NCBI GenBank assembly: GCA_022661535.1
Contig: JAKULF010000005.1
Span: 4,588,001 to 4,652,000 of the forward strand
Length of the DNA stretch: 64,000 nucleotides
Direction: 5' to 3'
Source: Eutypa lata
Lineage: Eukaryota > Ascomycota > Sordariomycetes > Xylariales > Diatrypaceae
Below are positions 12,137-24,093 of the stretch, piece by piece. Numbering within the stretch: the stretch's first letter is position 1; every line of letters starts with the position of its first letter. Under the pieces are notes generated by a model. It ran no database searches, was not told the origin of the DNA, and saw only the letters and a program-made list of their open reading frames with translations. The position numbers were made by a program, and so were the translations under genes.

Positions 12137-12997
12137 ATGGGGAAGCGCCGAAGACTCACACAGAATGCCCAGCCTCGAAAACACGCGAAGCAATCCGGTA
12201 GTAGCAACACTGGGGGAGGCAAGGAAAAGCCCAGCAATGCCACTCCGAAGCCACAAAAAGGCGGACAGCCACAGCATACGGACCCGGTGATTCCATTCTC
12301 GCCCGAGGATAGGATCCTACTAGTTGGCGATGGGGATCTCAGCTTCAGCGCATCTCTAGTTGAGCATCACTACTGTGCCGACGTGACAGCCACAGTGCTA
12401 GAGAAAAACCTGGAGGAGCTGACGGAGAAATATCCCCAGGCGCCCGAAAACATAGCGAAGATAGAGGCCGAGGACAGCAAGGTGCTGTTCAACGTTGATG
12501 CGACAACCATGAGACCTTTCCTAGACAAGAAAGGCAAGGACGGAGTGGGCATCATGGACAGGATCATCTTCAACTTCCCCCACGTGGGCGGGAAGAGCAC
12601 GGACGTCAACAGGCAGGTCCGGTACAACCAGGAGCTGCTCGTGGCCTTCTTCAAGCAAGCCGTGTTCTCGCTTGCGCCCGGCGGCTCCATCGTCGTCACG
12701 CTGTTCGAAGGCGAGCCGTACACGCTCTGGAACATCCGAGACCTGGCGAGGCATAGCGGCCTGCAGGTCGAGCGTAGCTTCAGGTTCCAGGCGAGCGCGT
12801 ATCCGGGTTACCATCACGCCAGGACGCTCGGCGTCGTCCGGAACAAGAACGGCGAGGTGGGCGGCGGCTGGAAGGGAGAAGATCGGGCGGCTCGGAGTTA
12901 TGTCTTTGTTCGCAAGGATGATGAGTCCAGAACTCCGGTTCCGAAAGGCAAGAAGAGGCCGAGAACTCAGGATAGCGAATCATCGGATGATGACTAA
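12137..12997 (+). CDS. BMT5: 25S rRNA (uracil-N3)-methyltransferase, BMT5-like
   Basis: Single exon, 286 residues. Family members (DUF2431/BMT5) are SAM-dependent enzymes that methylate N3 of a uridine in 25S rRNA in the nucleolus. The sequence shows the two hallmark blocks. The SAM-binding motif RILLVGDGDLSFSASL lies at ~59-74 and the family signature DRIIFNFPHVGGKSTDVNRQ at ~141-160. After these come FFKQAVFSLAPGGSIVVTLF and GEPYTLWNIRDLARHSGLQV of the Rossmann-type fold. The N-terminus (MGKRRRL, Lys/Pro/Gln-rich) and the C-terminus (KGKKRPRTQDSESSDDD) are basic/acidic tails typical of nucleolar proteins. Length matches the family. The ATG at 12137 follows GCGACA and is the first in-frame start. 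Third codon positions become markedly GC-richer from about residue 140 onward. Confidence 0.92.
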   Translation: MGKRRRLTQNAQPRKHAKQSGSSNTGGGKEKPSNATPKPQKGGQPQHTDPVIPFSPEDRILLVGDGDLSFSASLVEHHYCADVTATVLEKNLEELTEKYPQAPENIAKIEAEDSKVLFNVDATTMRPFLDKKGKDGVGIMDRIIFNFPHVGGKSTDVNRQVRYNQELLVAFFKQAVFSLAPGGSIVVTLFEGEPYTLWNIRDLARHSGLQVERSFRFQASAYPGYHHARTLGVVRNKNGEVGGGWKGEDRAARSYVFVRKDDESRTPVPKGKKRPRTQDSESSDDD

Positions 12998-15900
12998 ATA
13001 TCAACCTTTTCATCATGCACTAAAGTGCTAGAGTATATTAGCGCAGCAAGAAAGAGCACCTTATTGTAGCAAGGGCCCATCTATGCTAATCAATGTGCAC
13101 GAAAAGTCATGTCCAAGGTTTAACCTTTTATCGCGAAGTGTTAGCATAGCTGATATTTATCATCTAGCTACAACTTATAGTACACTTCTCTCGTTCGTGG
13201 ATTTCCATACACAGACGATTATAAGATGTGTTAGACATAGTTTGCCTCTTTAAATGTAATAAATACATCTGCCGGCAAAGCCTAAAACTCACTATTATTT
13301 GATACATTCTGGTGACACATCGTGCAAGAACAGAGCACAACGTAGGGAGGCTCAACAAGGCATTCCAAAATTCCGGAAGTCTGTTAACCCAGGATCAGAC
13401 GAAACTATATTTTCGTTTATTATACCCAAGTAATACCATAAACATACGGACCATCCCGACACTAATACGACAGACGGTTACGAGAATTGTAGTAGACCTG
13501 CGACGGAGCAGCTGTTCAACCATTGCTGGATAAAACAGATTCTATTTTACCAGATAGACACAGGATTGTATCAGGTGAAATGGTAGTAGCCAATAGAAGC
13601 GACACTGGAAGACTAGATGATAAAAGACCATGGTCGAGGATTAGGACCAGAGAGTTCAGTCACCCCCCTTCAATTTATAATGGTGTTTGAGATCGTAGCC
13701 TCGGAATATTTTTCTGCTCTCCTAGATTTGATCTGATGTGCTCATGAAGCCAGGCGGCGTATCAGGATATAGTATATCCAGAGGAAGCCTAGCTTCAGAG
13801 AGGATCATAGGAGTCTAGGTACGTTGAGGCTTATGCCACCAGGGAAATAGGACGCGGCGGTCGATACCACGAAAGTCGGAGTTGAATAGCTTCAAATGGA
13901 ATTAAGAGAGGTACTCCATAGCTTTCCCTGCTGGTTGTATCGCAATCCAGCTTGCCTGTAACTAATACGTTAAGTGTTTTAATAAGTGTAAGTGTATCAC
14001 GTATCTACTTTACTCTTATCTCAGATCTCGATGTCGGGTGGTGTGATATAGCTTCAAGAAATGAGGAAGCGGACAGACTTTGCATCAACAAAACTTCCAG
14101 GTCCTATATTCAATCTTAACTTATTTAACGCGACAGTAGATAGTGTGTTAAACCAAAAAATCTCCTAACGACCGACAAGAATGTATGATATCCTTTTCTT
14201 GGAGCTCGTGAACTCTATCATTTCCTTCGTGGATTCTTTAGCAGTATTCCACTAACTGGTAGCGTGTGTCCTCTATTCCATGATGCATATCTATCTGTCC
14301 TTCTGTTGGGGTTTTTAGATGGAGGATTGTCTCGATATAGGTGATTAGGACTACGGCACAATTCCATAAACGTACATCGTTCCACGAATGTCTAGGCTCA
14401 TGGCTCATTTAAGGAACTGGATACTGCTGTTTCGTGAGCACTAATCTTGGGCAAGAAATGTGAAGTGTTTTATGCGGCCTGGGCATCGGGGACTTCGTCG
14501 TTATACCTAGAAACAATTTATAACTATTTAGTAGTCAAGAAAAGTTAAGACCATCAAAATACCAGTCATGGCAAAAAGGCTAGCTAGCTGAGTATATCCA
14601 ACAATGCGGTTTACACGAGATGAAAAAAGGCCATACATTACCTTAAGCATGCATATCTACCAGTTGAGATATACCTAATTATAGGTTAGTTGGAAAGTAA
14701 ACAAGCATGGAATTTTGTCCGTACAATCAACACCTTATTCGAACTAAGAAATTATTTACGCTTTAGAATGGCAACCAAGAGCAGTCCTTTCTTTTATTTA
14801 TTTAGTCTTATTGTGAGCGATCTCAAGTTTCATAAGTGCCATAGAGCACCACCCAAAAGACGAGCAACAGAAGAAGATGGTTGTTTTGCGTTTACTGTAG
14901 TATAGACAACCCATTCGAACTTAGCAGGGCAATTGCGATACAAGGTTACATTTTAGTGCTACAACTGTGGTGTTGTATGTGATAAGAGAAAGCCTCATCT
15001 CAAAGAGAGTCACTGGGAAATATCTAAAGGGGCTTGTACCCCCCTGAAAAGCCTTGAGCAATCAAGCCTAGTGTTGAATAATATGACCTTAACTATCTTC
15101 GATTAGATGTTATACGAGTTATTCTGGAATAGGTAGTCTGGAATTAAATACCTACTGGTGAACCGTCAAACGTAGGTGTATTGGACTCTTAACAATCAAT
15201 CCCCTTATACACCAAATAATTAGCTACAACGCCCACGCCATAACATTTCCCCCAATCCTAAACAATCCTAAACCTTACATCTGAATAACAAGGCGTGCTC
15301 GAGGATTATAATCCATCAGTTCTGAGTAGCTTAGCATGGTTACATATTTAATATGATATCTCATGGTCGTTTAACAGAGATACGCCGACCCCAATCTAAT
15401 GGCTTTGAACTGTGAATGTGGCTTCAATATCCAGAGACGACTCACCTTTGAGTCTAAGTAATAAAGTGCCTTTTATTATAGTCACTAGAAGCCGTATAGT
15501 CTGTATAGCTGGCTTAGGGCTCACCGCAGTGGTCATAAAATCCACTGTTGTGTCTATTCAAGCCACTGAACTTTCCCGATGACCACCATAGTTTTTCTTC
15601 TTCTTTGCCATATACGTGCAAGCCAGAAGAGAGTCATACATTTAACACACAAACTAAGAAAGACTCGATCTTCCACATTATACCAGAAGAAAATACCATC
15701 ATAAGTTCGACAATATCTAATACATAAATCGGTAAGGGCTTGACGGAGTCAATGATCATGAATAAGTGGTTTGAAAGGAAGTTATATCACCCAAGCTGCC
15801 CAACTAGACAGACCCCCAAGTCCCATATTGGCGTTGCCAAGTATTATATCTTAGATAGGCATGCATGTTAATATCCGGCTTGGTTACACTGCATATTTAG

Positions 15901-18555
15901 CAAGCAGGACGACGTGGGGTTGCAGTGGCCGGACGAGAATGAGTTTAAGATTGCAAGGGATGATCGTTCAGCTCTATGACTGGCTACTTCATTGGACGAT
16001 CGAGGGCTCCACCCGACTATTACGTTAGTACGTTAGTTCAACGCTCCCAACCTTATTCTTGCGGATCTCTGCACGATGTCGGGACGATCATGTCGGCAAC
16101 ACTAATTTAGAGGGGCTGAGGGGAGATATACACCTACTTTACATTCTGGTTACGCATACTATCTACAACAATGTCTTGATGATGAAATATTTCCAAGGTG
16201 CTTCTTTGCTTTTTACATAGTTATTTGAAACCTGTATGCCTTTTCATCTAACCAATAGTAAAAGTAGTCGGTATTCCAAACAGCTTTTAGAAGCAAAGAG
16301 CGGAACCACCCGCAAATCTTACTTGGGAATATCAACCCCAGCTACCATACATTCATTCTCGACGTAGGATACGCACACCAGCCCGACTTTCTCTAATTCT
16401 TCCCTAGGAATTAGAATTCTAATAGAACCCTAGTTGTATCTTGGTGCCAATGTGCAATGAGAAATGTATATCTAAAATTGCCCCAGTTTGAAGGGCCAAA
16501 TATAGCTAATTTGATATATAATTCCTTTTTTTTATTCTAGATGTATTCGGGAATCCTACAAAGACTCATGATCGAATAGGTTGATCATAGCTACGAAACA
16601 GCTCCTCTATCATATGCCGTTAGTTGATAAATTGGTTGATATTGTAAACATATAACTTTGACAGCGTAATGAACGTGCTGCTCTCCCGGCGCCGTTTTCC
16701 TAACCTTAACTCCACGCTCGAGGAGACGTGCTAATACACTGCATTGGATATTCAAGTGTTAGTTCTAAGTCTCGCTATTGTCATAATAACCAACAAGCTT
16801 GACCGGAGTTCGTAGGTATTATTGCCAGATAGTGTAGCCCCTGTAAACAGACCTCCCAGCGTTGAGAGATACTCGTGCTTCTCCTCCTACGGGTGCATTA
16901 CTATTCGGGATATTTTGGCTCCCTCCTCCACTCTCTCTCTCTTCCTATATGCCATGTGAACTTACTAATCGAATAATAATATGAGAAGATGTTGTAGAGA
17001 CAGGTAAAATTATATTAAAGGATATAGTAGCCTTGACTTGGTCGTTTTCAATGAATCAGTTTACCTCAGCCTCGACACTTATTATCGACCAGAAGTGTCA
17101 TTTCTATCCTCTTTAAGAGTAGTTTTACGACTATCTGAATCATCTGGAATTGCGACTATTACTATTATTGATAAGTATTTTCTTCCGCTGTTAGTCATGT
17201 ACCGTTTTAAGGGGGCGAGGTGTCGTTAGCACCTATGGTATATATACCGTTAGACTGTATACAAAGGTGATAATATGCGATTAAAACTCTTACAAAGTAT
17301 TATTAAGCGATCCCTCATAATAAATTGAAGGCATCATTTTCTTTATAGGTAGCCTTATAAAGATGTTGGTGCGAATATGCAAGGGAAATCAGCATGAAAT
17401 CGTGGACGAGTCCTAGAAATATGTGGATGCATCCACGTACATACATATATACATATATATCAGGGACATGGAACGAACTGCATAAGTTTACGAGTCAAAA
17501 GCGGAATTCGCCCTGCTGAACCGATGAGATAAGACATAATGCTACCCATTTTTTTCGATCCCACGAGGCCGATTGGTTCGAGTTCTGCCGCCCGACGAGG
17601 CGGACACTGCAGCCTGGCTGCCTGCTGATGTCAACCTGGGGTTACCGTTTCTCGACCTTTCAGCCTCATTCTTCAAAGCCTGCATATGCCCTGATGCCAC
17701 ATTATTGGTTCACCTTATCATCATAGTGTTATTGGTTGTGTACAACGTGATTTTTTTGGTACTCAATGCTTGGTTGCAATATGTGTGTAAACATGGAGAC
17801 AGTGAAAAAGGAGAATACCTATAGCACTATTGCTTAAACCATTCATGTATATATATATATATATATTTCAAGAGGCACAGTGCCCAAATAAAATGGGCTG
17901 AAGTTTCCACAAGTTATATATCACGCAACGAAGCCGCCATAAAGACAGGGCGCGGCGTTAGGTTCGAAACTCGCCTCTTTCTTTTTTGTCCTCTCATAAC
18001 ATACATCTGCTCTCAGTCGTACATATTTGCTAAACCTCTTGTATATCGTAATCACCGGCCCGGACCTGCCTACACCCTTTGATAAAGAAAAAAAAGCACA
18101 AGGAAAACCACCCGAACTGATTTAAATACAAGCAGAATGTTTCTGAACGCCGGTGACATGAGATCATAACCATCATGCGTCGAGCAATTTATGCGGTATA
18201 TGAATAGCGTAAAACATATGAAACCCAATACCGGCGGTCCAGATGTCCTATAGAATCGAAGTGAAGGCCATACCAAAGAAAACGGAACCGCAACGATTCG
18301 TCGTAGCTGGCGGGAGCTTCGAAGTAAGATGAATGATACATAAATCAGCGCCGTATAATAACTAGGAGTAAGGAAATGTAGTTGGGTATCAAGGAGTACT
18401 GTCTAAAGCACTGAAGTCAGGCTTCGATAATAGGGTACTCGAAGAGAAGAATATAATAGTACCGCCGCGGCTCAAGCTGTGAAAACTGAGTTGCCAGAGG
18501 ACCAAAAACGCCAAGTCTAAAACAGGGGCCCTCCCAATGCTGAATGATGCGTCCG
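12998..18555. other. Long gene-poor spacer
   Basis: About 5.6 kb without a supportable gene on either strand; ORFs are short, AT-rich and overlapping. An 83-codon open frame at 17573-17824 encodes a hydrophobic stretch but has no ATG. A TA microsatellite lies at ~17848-17866. A former transposon or decayed gene eroded by repeat-induced point mutation is possible, but I see no terminal repeats or recognisable transposase remnant. Confidence 0.5.
17848..17866. repeat. (TA)n microsatellite
   Basis: Uninterrupted alternation of T and A over about 19 bp in the gene-poor spacer. Confidence 0.85.
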
Positions 18556-19664
18556 TTAGGCTCGACTCGCTGAAATAGAAGTAGGTGAAGAAGTCTTTGG
18601 AGGGTGTTCAGAAACGACTCTGGACCGGTCCCTATCCGGAAAAATCGGATCAGGCCCTCTATATGGCTCGTATATAGGAGGTGGCCGCGTCGAATGCTGA
18701 AGTAGAGGCGGGGGTTGCTGACGTGGTTGTACTGGAGAATGCGTATGGGGTATGTCTTGATGCTGAATATGCGGGAGCAGCGGTGGTGATCGGGAGTCTA
18801 TGGGTATGGATCCTCGGTCGCGAGGAGAAGCTATACCCTTTTCACCATGCTCTAAGGGCTCTGGGAGTCCACGCGGTGTCCCAGTGGTAGATGCTGGGGA
18901 GGCTAGTGGATATGAACCGCTTAAATGCTGCACGTTGTCCATTGTAGGCGCCCTGCCGCGCTTATTATGTCTTTGGTCGACGGAACTACTCGCAATTTCG
19001 TATCCGGGGGAAGATACATATTCTCGTTGTGGTTGAAGCACAGCTGGAGCTAGCGGAGCTGGTGTAATAGGCGCATATTCAGTCGATCGTGAGTAATTGG
19101 CGCGGGCTTGCGCTTCTTTATCTGCCTTCGACGGTCGACCACGCTTCTTCCCAGCGGCAGTCAACCCTGAATTAGTGCTAATCGGAGGTGTCGTCATGTA
19201 CCCATTTGGAGGTGGCGGACGCGGCTGAATACGCGCCGGAATTACGGGAGGCTCGACAGGAGGCATAACAGCTTGCCTCTTCGATGGGTGATCAACCAGA
19301 TCGCTTAGGGATTTGCGCTTGAGATTGGGTAATGGTGGAGGGTATTTGACGTGGAACATATTTTCGACAGCCCCGAAACACTGGTTCATATTGCGGCCTA
19401 GGGTTGTATATTAGGACTACGGGTCAAGAGAATGTAACCTCGGTGACATACCACCGGGGAGCTGCATCGACAACCAGTTCGGTTCAACATTGTGCGTTTT
19501 GATGAACTCTACTAGAGTCGCTATATCTAGGTTGCTGACTTTGATTATCTCCCCTAGAACAAATCGCTGTGAAGATATAGATGGTCCATGGTCAGTGTCA
19601 ACCATAATGCTTTGCTGTATTGCACACAACATACCTTTTCGTCATCTGAAAATGACACATCCAT
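18556..19664 (-). CDS. Myb/SANT-like protein with AT-hook (putative DNA-binding protein)
   Basis: Three exons on the minus strand: 19635-19664, 19452-19566 and 18556-19397; introns of 68 and 54 bp; 328 residues. The ten-residue first exon (MDVSFSDDEK) was added because it joins in frame to RFVLGEIIKVSNLDIATLVE, giving an acidic 'DDEKRF' start like that of Myb/SANT-type helices. Residues ~5-60 form a compact helical domain including VEPNWLSMQLPGGRNMNQC, and Trp40 could be a core residue. A classic AT-hook, KKRGRPSK, lies at ~132-139. The remainder is Pro/Ser/Arg-rich and probably disordered. A nuclear DNA-binding role is inferred; no target is known. The gene is divergent from SET2 across 4.4 kb. 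I do not recognise an established name. Confidence 0.82.
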
Positions 19665-20144
19665 GGTGTGCTTTTCGTCTATTCGCCGGAGCTAAAGGTA
19701 AAAGAGAGGTGGGGAAGGAAAGGAGAGGAAACTTGCAAGCAAGTCATTTGTAGTAAGTAATACTAGAAGTGTTTCTCAGTAGGAAGACTATCTCTAGAAT
19801 AAGAGCTAGCAAGCACGTCGTAGGAGTGACGGGTTTGGTTTACCAAATCCCCATGGCGAAGTACGAGGGCGCAGCTAAAGCCTCAGGGAGCCAGGCAGGC
19901 GAGGCGTGACATTCGCAAGGGTCAGTCAGAATGGGGGGGGGCGGCAACAGAAAAAGGAGGACGTGCGAGCCTCGTGAGAGGTTCAAAGACGCGCGCAAAA
20001 AAAGTGTGAATAACAAGCGCGCGTCTTTAATAAGAAATTTGGAGCCGAGCAGAGAAACGAGCGTGTGTCTCAGTTGGGGTGATACGAGTAGGGTAAAGCA
20101 ACCAGCCGTTATCGCTCGAAAGAATAGCCAGGGCGACCTGAAGA

Positions 20145-20180
20145 GTTGCGTTGCTTTGCGTTGCGTTGCGTTGCTTGCGT
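20145..20180. repeat. Degenerate (GTTGC)n repeat
   Basis: Six to seven imperfect copies of GTTGC/GTTGCTT, intergenic. Confidence 0.8.
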
Positions 20181-20584
20181 CTGTTCCTACTTGCAAGGAT
20201 AAACGTGTGGAAGGGTTGGGTTCCCTGTGGTCAAGGCGGGACTACTCAAGCGACCTGAATCCTAACTAGACTGACCTGATCGGGATGCCGGTAATTGTTA
20301 AGGACTGGCCGATTTCTTATCCTAGTCTACCCTGCCGAGAAAGCTCAAAGCTGCGACTTATTAACGAGCTGCAGTCTCACTTGCTTTCCTCCGTAATCCA
20401 ATCAAGAGGAGGAAATGGGTAAATGGTTTTTGTCCAATAACTGATTGAGGCTTTCTTGTCTTGGTGATGGACTTGGATCGAAACTGACTTCGCTCTTTGT
20501 AGTTATTAGGTTATCGAACAGTCGTGAGAAACAATGGTGCTCCATCACTGGTGCTCCATCAATGAATGGTGCTTGCTTGCTTGC

Positions 20585-20586
<2 letters not shown>

Positions 20587-20616
<30 letters not shown>
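20587..20616. repeat. (GCT)n trinucleotide run
   Basis: About ten GCT units, flanked on the 5' side by GCTT repeats. On the minus strand it would encode ten Gln in a 79-codon ORF that I do not accept as a gene. Confidence 0.9.
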
Positions 20617-20617
<1 letters not shown>

Positions 20618-23600
20618 GCTGATACCTCCTCGCAAGCGCAAGGATCCTCAGCCCCAAGAGCTGGCCGGACCCAGACACTCTTTTTTGCCCTTCTTTTTTG
20701 ATGCACCTACCTACCACCAAAAAAATCCTAAAGATCGCTACCTATGTAGGTAATTAGTCTAATAACATTGGTTAGCTCTTTGAATGCACAAAGAGCAACT
20801 TATTATTATTAAGTGCCTGCCCCTCAAAAGCCAAAGCTGGAGGGGGAACAAGAGTTCCAGACTGACAGATCAGTAGTGACCTTACCCACCTGCACTAGAG
20901 CTGCAGATAGGTAATGTAGGTAAGAACCAAGTATGTATGTATGATGTATGAGGTGCAGTCTTTGCCGCTAACGTTGGAACCTACATAAGTTATTAAACTC
21001 AGGTAGAGATGATAGCAGGTCATATGCTGAAAGCAATATGCCATATTGGAAATCTCATGCGCCTTGCATGCAGCCATAAGCGTGACGGCGCAACGAATGA
21101 GTGGTCTGACATATGCAGCTACGCTCTTTGCAGGTGCGGGACGCATCTTTAGTTGTTGTCATAAGCCAATCCTGACAACCGCCGCTTAGACAAATTCGGT
21201 CGCCTGACTCTGCTCCCTCTGGTGTTGGTTTGGCGGGCAAAAGAGAAATATTGCTTTTATCCCACCCAAAACCGCTATTCCACACCACCACCCCTCCCTT
21301 ATTAGCTGGTGGTTGCATATCTGTATGATACAATATACAGTTCTTTGGGGGCCGTTGAGGTTGACTGATTGCCTGCCCGCCTCTGACCATTTGTATTTGT
21401 TCTCCGCATTGTCACAATCATAGACGATGACATTCCAAAATGACGGTGAGTTCAGCACACGAAGTAAGCATTAAAAATGTGCTGCCAGCCCAATTAGCTC
21501 CCGTATAATGTCATACGCAGTTTCCCATCCATATAGTCATTCGGATGGGGATACAATTCCTGCTATCATTGGCCATTCCTCTTTGCTTCGTTTGCTTGCT
21601 ATATCCTTTTTAAGTCTTGTAAGCTCGGTAGTGGACTCGCTCGGGGTGATTTGAATGGCTCTGAATGGCCGGAAGTTCGCCAATCACGATGCTGAACGGC
21701 CTTCTCAAGACCTCTTGTCACAGAGCACGGATCAAGAGTTCGTAACAACGACAAGATCTCTTTTTTTTGTCCACTTCGGGCCGGGAAAATAGGCCGAAAA
21801 AATATGACTGAGTATATGCTTCACGAGAATTCTGGAAACAAGACTTTTGAAGATTCTTCTTTTTTGTGAGCTGTCAACGGCCCCGACGCTGCGCTTTTAT
21901 TATCTGGCCTAACTCTATACCGCCTTTTCTGTCCCATCCCATTCGGCGCATCTATGCATCAATGTGCTGGCAGTCTCTCATAGGAGACCCACTCATACCA
22001 ATCTTGGTCATTGCCGTTGTCTTAATACAAAAACCTTGGTCTCGGCAGACTCGATGATCTCGAGAGTGTTAACATCTCTTGAACTCTTTTTTATAGACAA
22101 AAAACATTGTTGCTTCACATCCTGAATTAAGCATGATAGCTAGCTAAGTTAGTTACCACCGATTAAAGTTCGCTTTCCTGAATATCAACATTCATGAAAC
22201 TGGAAAAAGATAGAATATAGTACAATACATACTTTGTGTTAGTGGCAAGCAGATTCCATCTAGTACCCATGCTAATGCCGCATTACTCCATTTAGACTGC
22301 AAGGTGTCCCTTCTCTAGAATACTCGGGAGTTAGTAGTTCTCTAGTATACGAAGACTATATCTTACACATTAGATATAAAGAACCAACGAATGTCTCAAA
22401 GATGCACAAAGAGAACCTGCATTAGACAAGAATGGCATTGTGACCCCTACGGTGTCTCGGATCCGCGAGTGGAGCACGAGTTGGGTTAAAGGGCGCCCTA
22501 CAACTGGAATCTAGTAGCCATGTTGACGCCAAAATATGAAAGCCGTTCAATTACTAGCTGAAGAACTATGAAATACATATCCCGCCTTTTTGTTTTCTCT
22601 TAGCAACATGAGCCACCAATGTTGATCGATCAATTCCATATACGGCATATCCAGGTATTATCTATGGTGATATTATGTTATTATTGCAGGCAGTCACATA
22701 CATACATAAATGTGCAATTCATATTGGGCCTTTCGTTGGATAAGCGCATAACTAACTGTTTTGTGTAGGATCTAGAAGGCATTCATGCTCTGAAAGAAGA
22801 GGTACCTAAGACAAGGCTTCAATAATCATTCTCTAATGGTCACTTGCTAATACTCCAGCTAAGTTACCTGATCAGGAAGTACACAAACAACCCTTTGCCA
22901 AAGTGAAAGAGCAAGGTGTAGTAGAGTATGAAATTGCTGTGTGCTAGTTAGCTGATGCGTGGTGTATCTAAGATATTGCAGATATTGGTAATCTAGTGAA
23001 GCTATAGTGTAGTCTCCCTCCTAATCTGAAGAAGGAATGTTGTATACTTACAGAATATATATAATATGCTTGTCTACGGGACAAGTTTTGATCGTTGATT
23101 TGGGTATATACTCAAGACATCGCAATATAATTGATGTCATTTTCTAGATACATACATGCTGACATGATAGGTAGGTAAGGTAGTATGTAGGTATATATAA
23201 CAGAGATTCAAGGTTTCATCCATCAAAGCCCCACATTGTATAAGCAGGTGGGGCACGTAGCGATTACCCCAGCTTTGTCCTCTGGCCAAGGAAGGCAAGT
23301 GTGGCTGATGAAAAGTCTTTTTACTTATTGTTCGTACTTACCAGGTGCTTACAATATGTACTGTATGTGGTTGGGTGGCCCATAAGCCAACCTATTAGGG
23401 ACGTATTGTAGTGCATTATGGTGTATTTAGGTACTTTACTGATCACCGGGATACCTTCCACCGGGATGCCGTAGGTAGCTTTTATTAACCAATCCATACA
23501 ATTCTTCACACATTCAGCACTAGCACCAGATTCTACAATACCTAATCCCGTCGCCGATTTTCTTCATACATGCTCACTTCGGCTTTTTGTACCACTACAA

Positions 23601-24093
23601 CATCGATAATTTCGCAAAGTTGCTAATGCCCTCCATACAGGTAAAGAACATTTAAGAAACTGCTTACAGGCATAACCTATTTAGCATTTTGTTGGGATTG
23701 TATTCTATCTGATCAGTTTTTTCAATTGGCATAGTGACCTGCTTGCAATGTCACAAACGGCTTATAACAGATAGCGCCAACCTTCGCCCCAGTGCTAGGC
23801 CTTCACTCAGCACCAATTTCCTCCCTCTCCCTTCTTCTTCCCTCCGCCATCACCACCAACGACCCTTCTCCTACATGGACGCGAACCGTTTACGTGATTG
23901 CGCGACTTTCATAAACTGTCGATACTTCAGATTCTCCCAATTCAACACCTAATATTACTGGGTTAACCTCGTTAGCTGGCTGGTTGGGTCTTTCAGTCAC
24001 GTCCCTGGGCTGGTGGCCACGCTACGTTTGTGCCTGTAGGACGCGAGCGCACCTTCCTTGATTAACGCCAACAATCTAGATCTGCCTGCGAAG

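Larger units (their letters stand above)
19665..24093. other. Long divergent intergenic spacer
   Basis: About 4.4 kb between the Myb/AT-hook gene (-) and SET2 (+). It contains a GTTGC-type pentamer repeat (20145-20180), a GCT trinucleotide run (20587-20616) and TAGGTA-type words. Small ORFs (for example 20445-20753, read through the GCT run) have no other protein-like character. The last ~300 bp before SET2 are pyrimidine-rich, as expected for a promoter or 5' UTR. Confidence 0.5.

Noticed and set aside
17573..17824. Small transmembrane ORF
   Set aside because: Contains a hydrophobic helix but has no ATG start and lies in AT-rich spacer where hydrophobic codons are common.
17950..17985. tRNA-like B-box (GGTTCGAAACTC) followed by a T-run
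   Set aside because: No matching T-arm stem, no A-box at the right distance, no acceptor stem.
20402..20753. Poly-Gln (minus) and poly-Cys (plus) ORFs
   Set aside because: Both are artefacts of the GCT trinucleotide run; flanking codons show no protein-like character on either strand.
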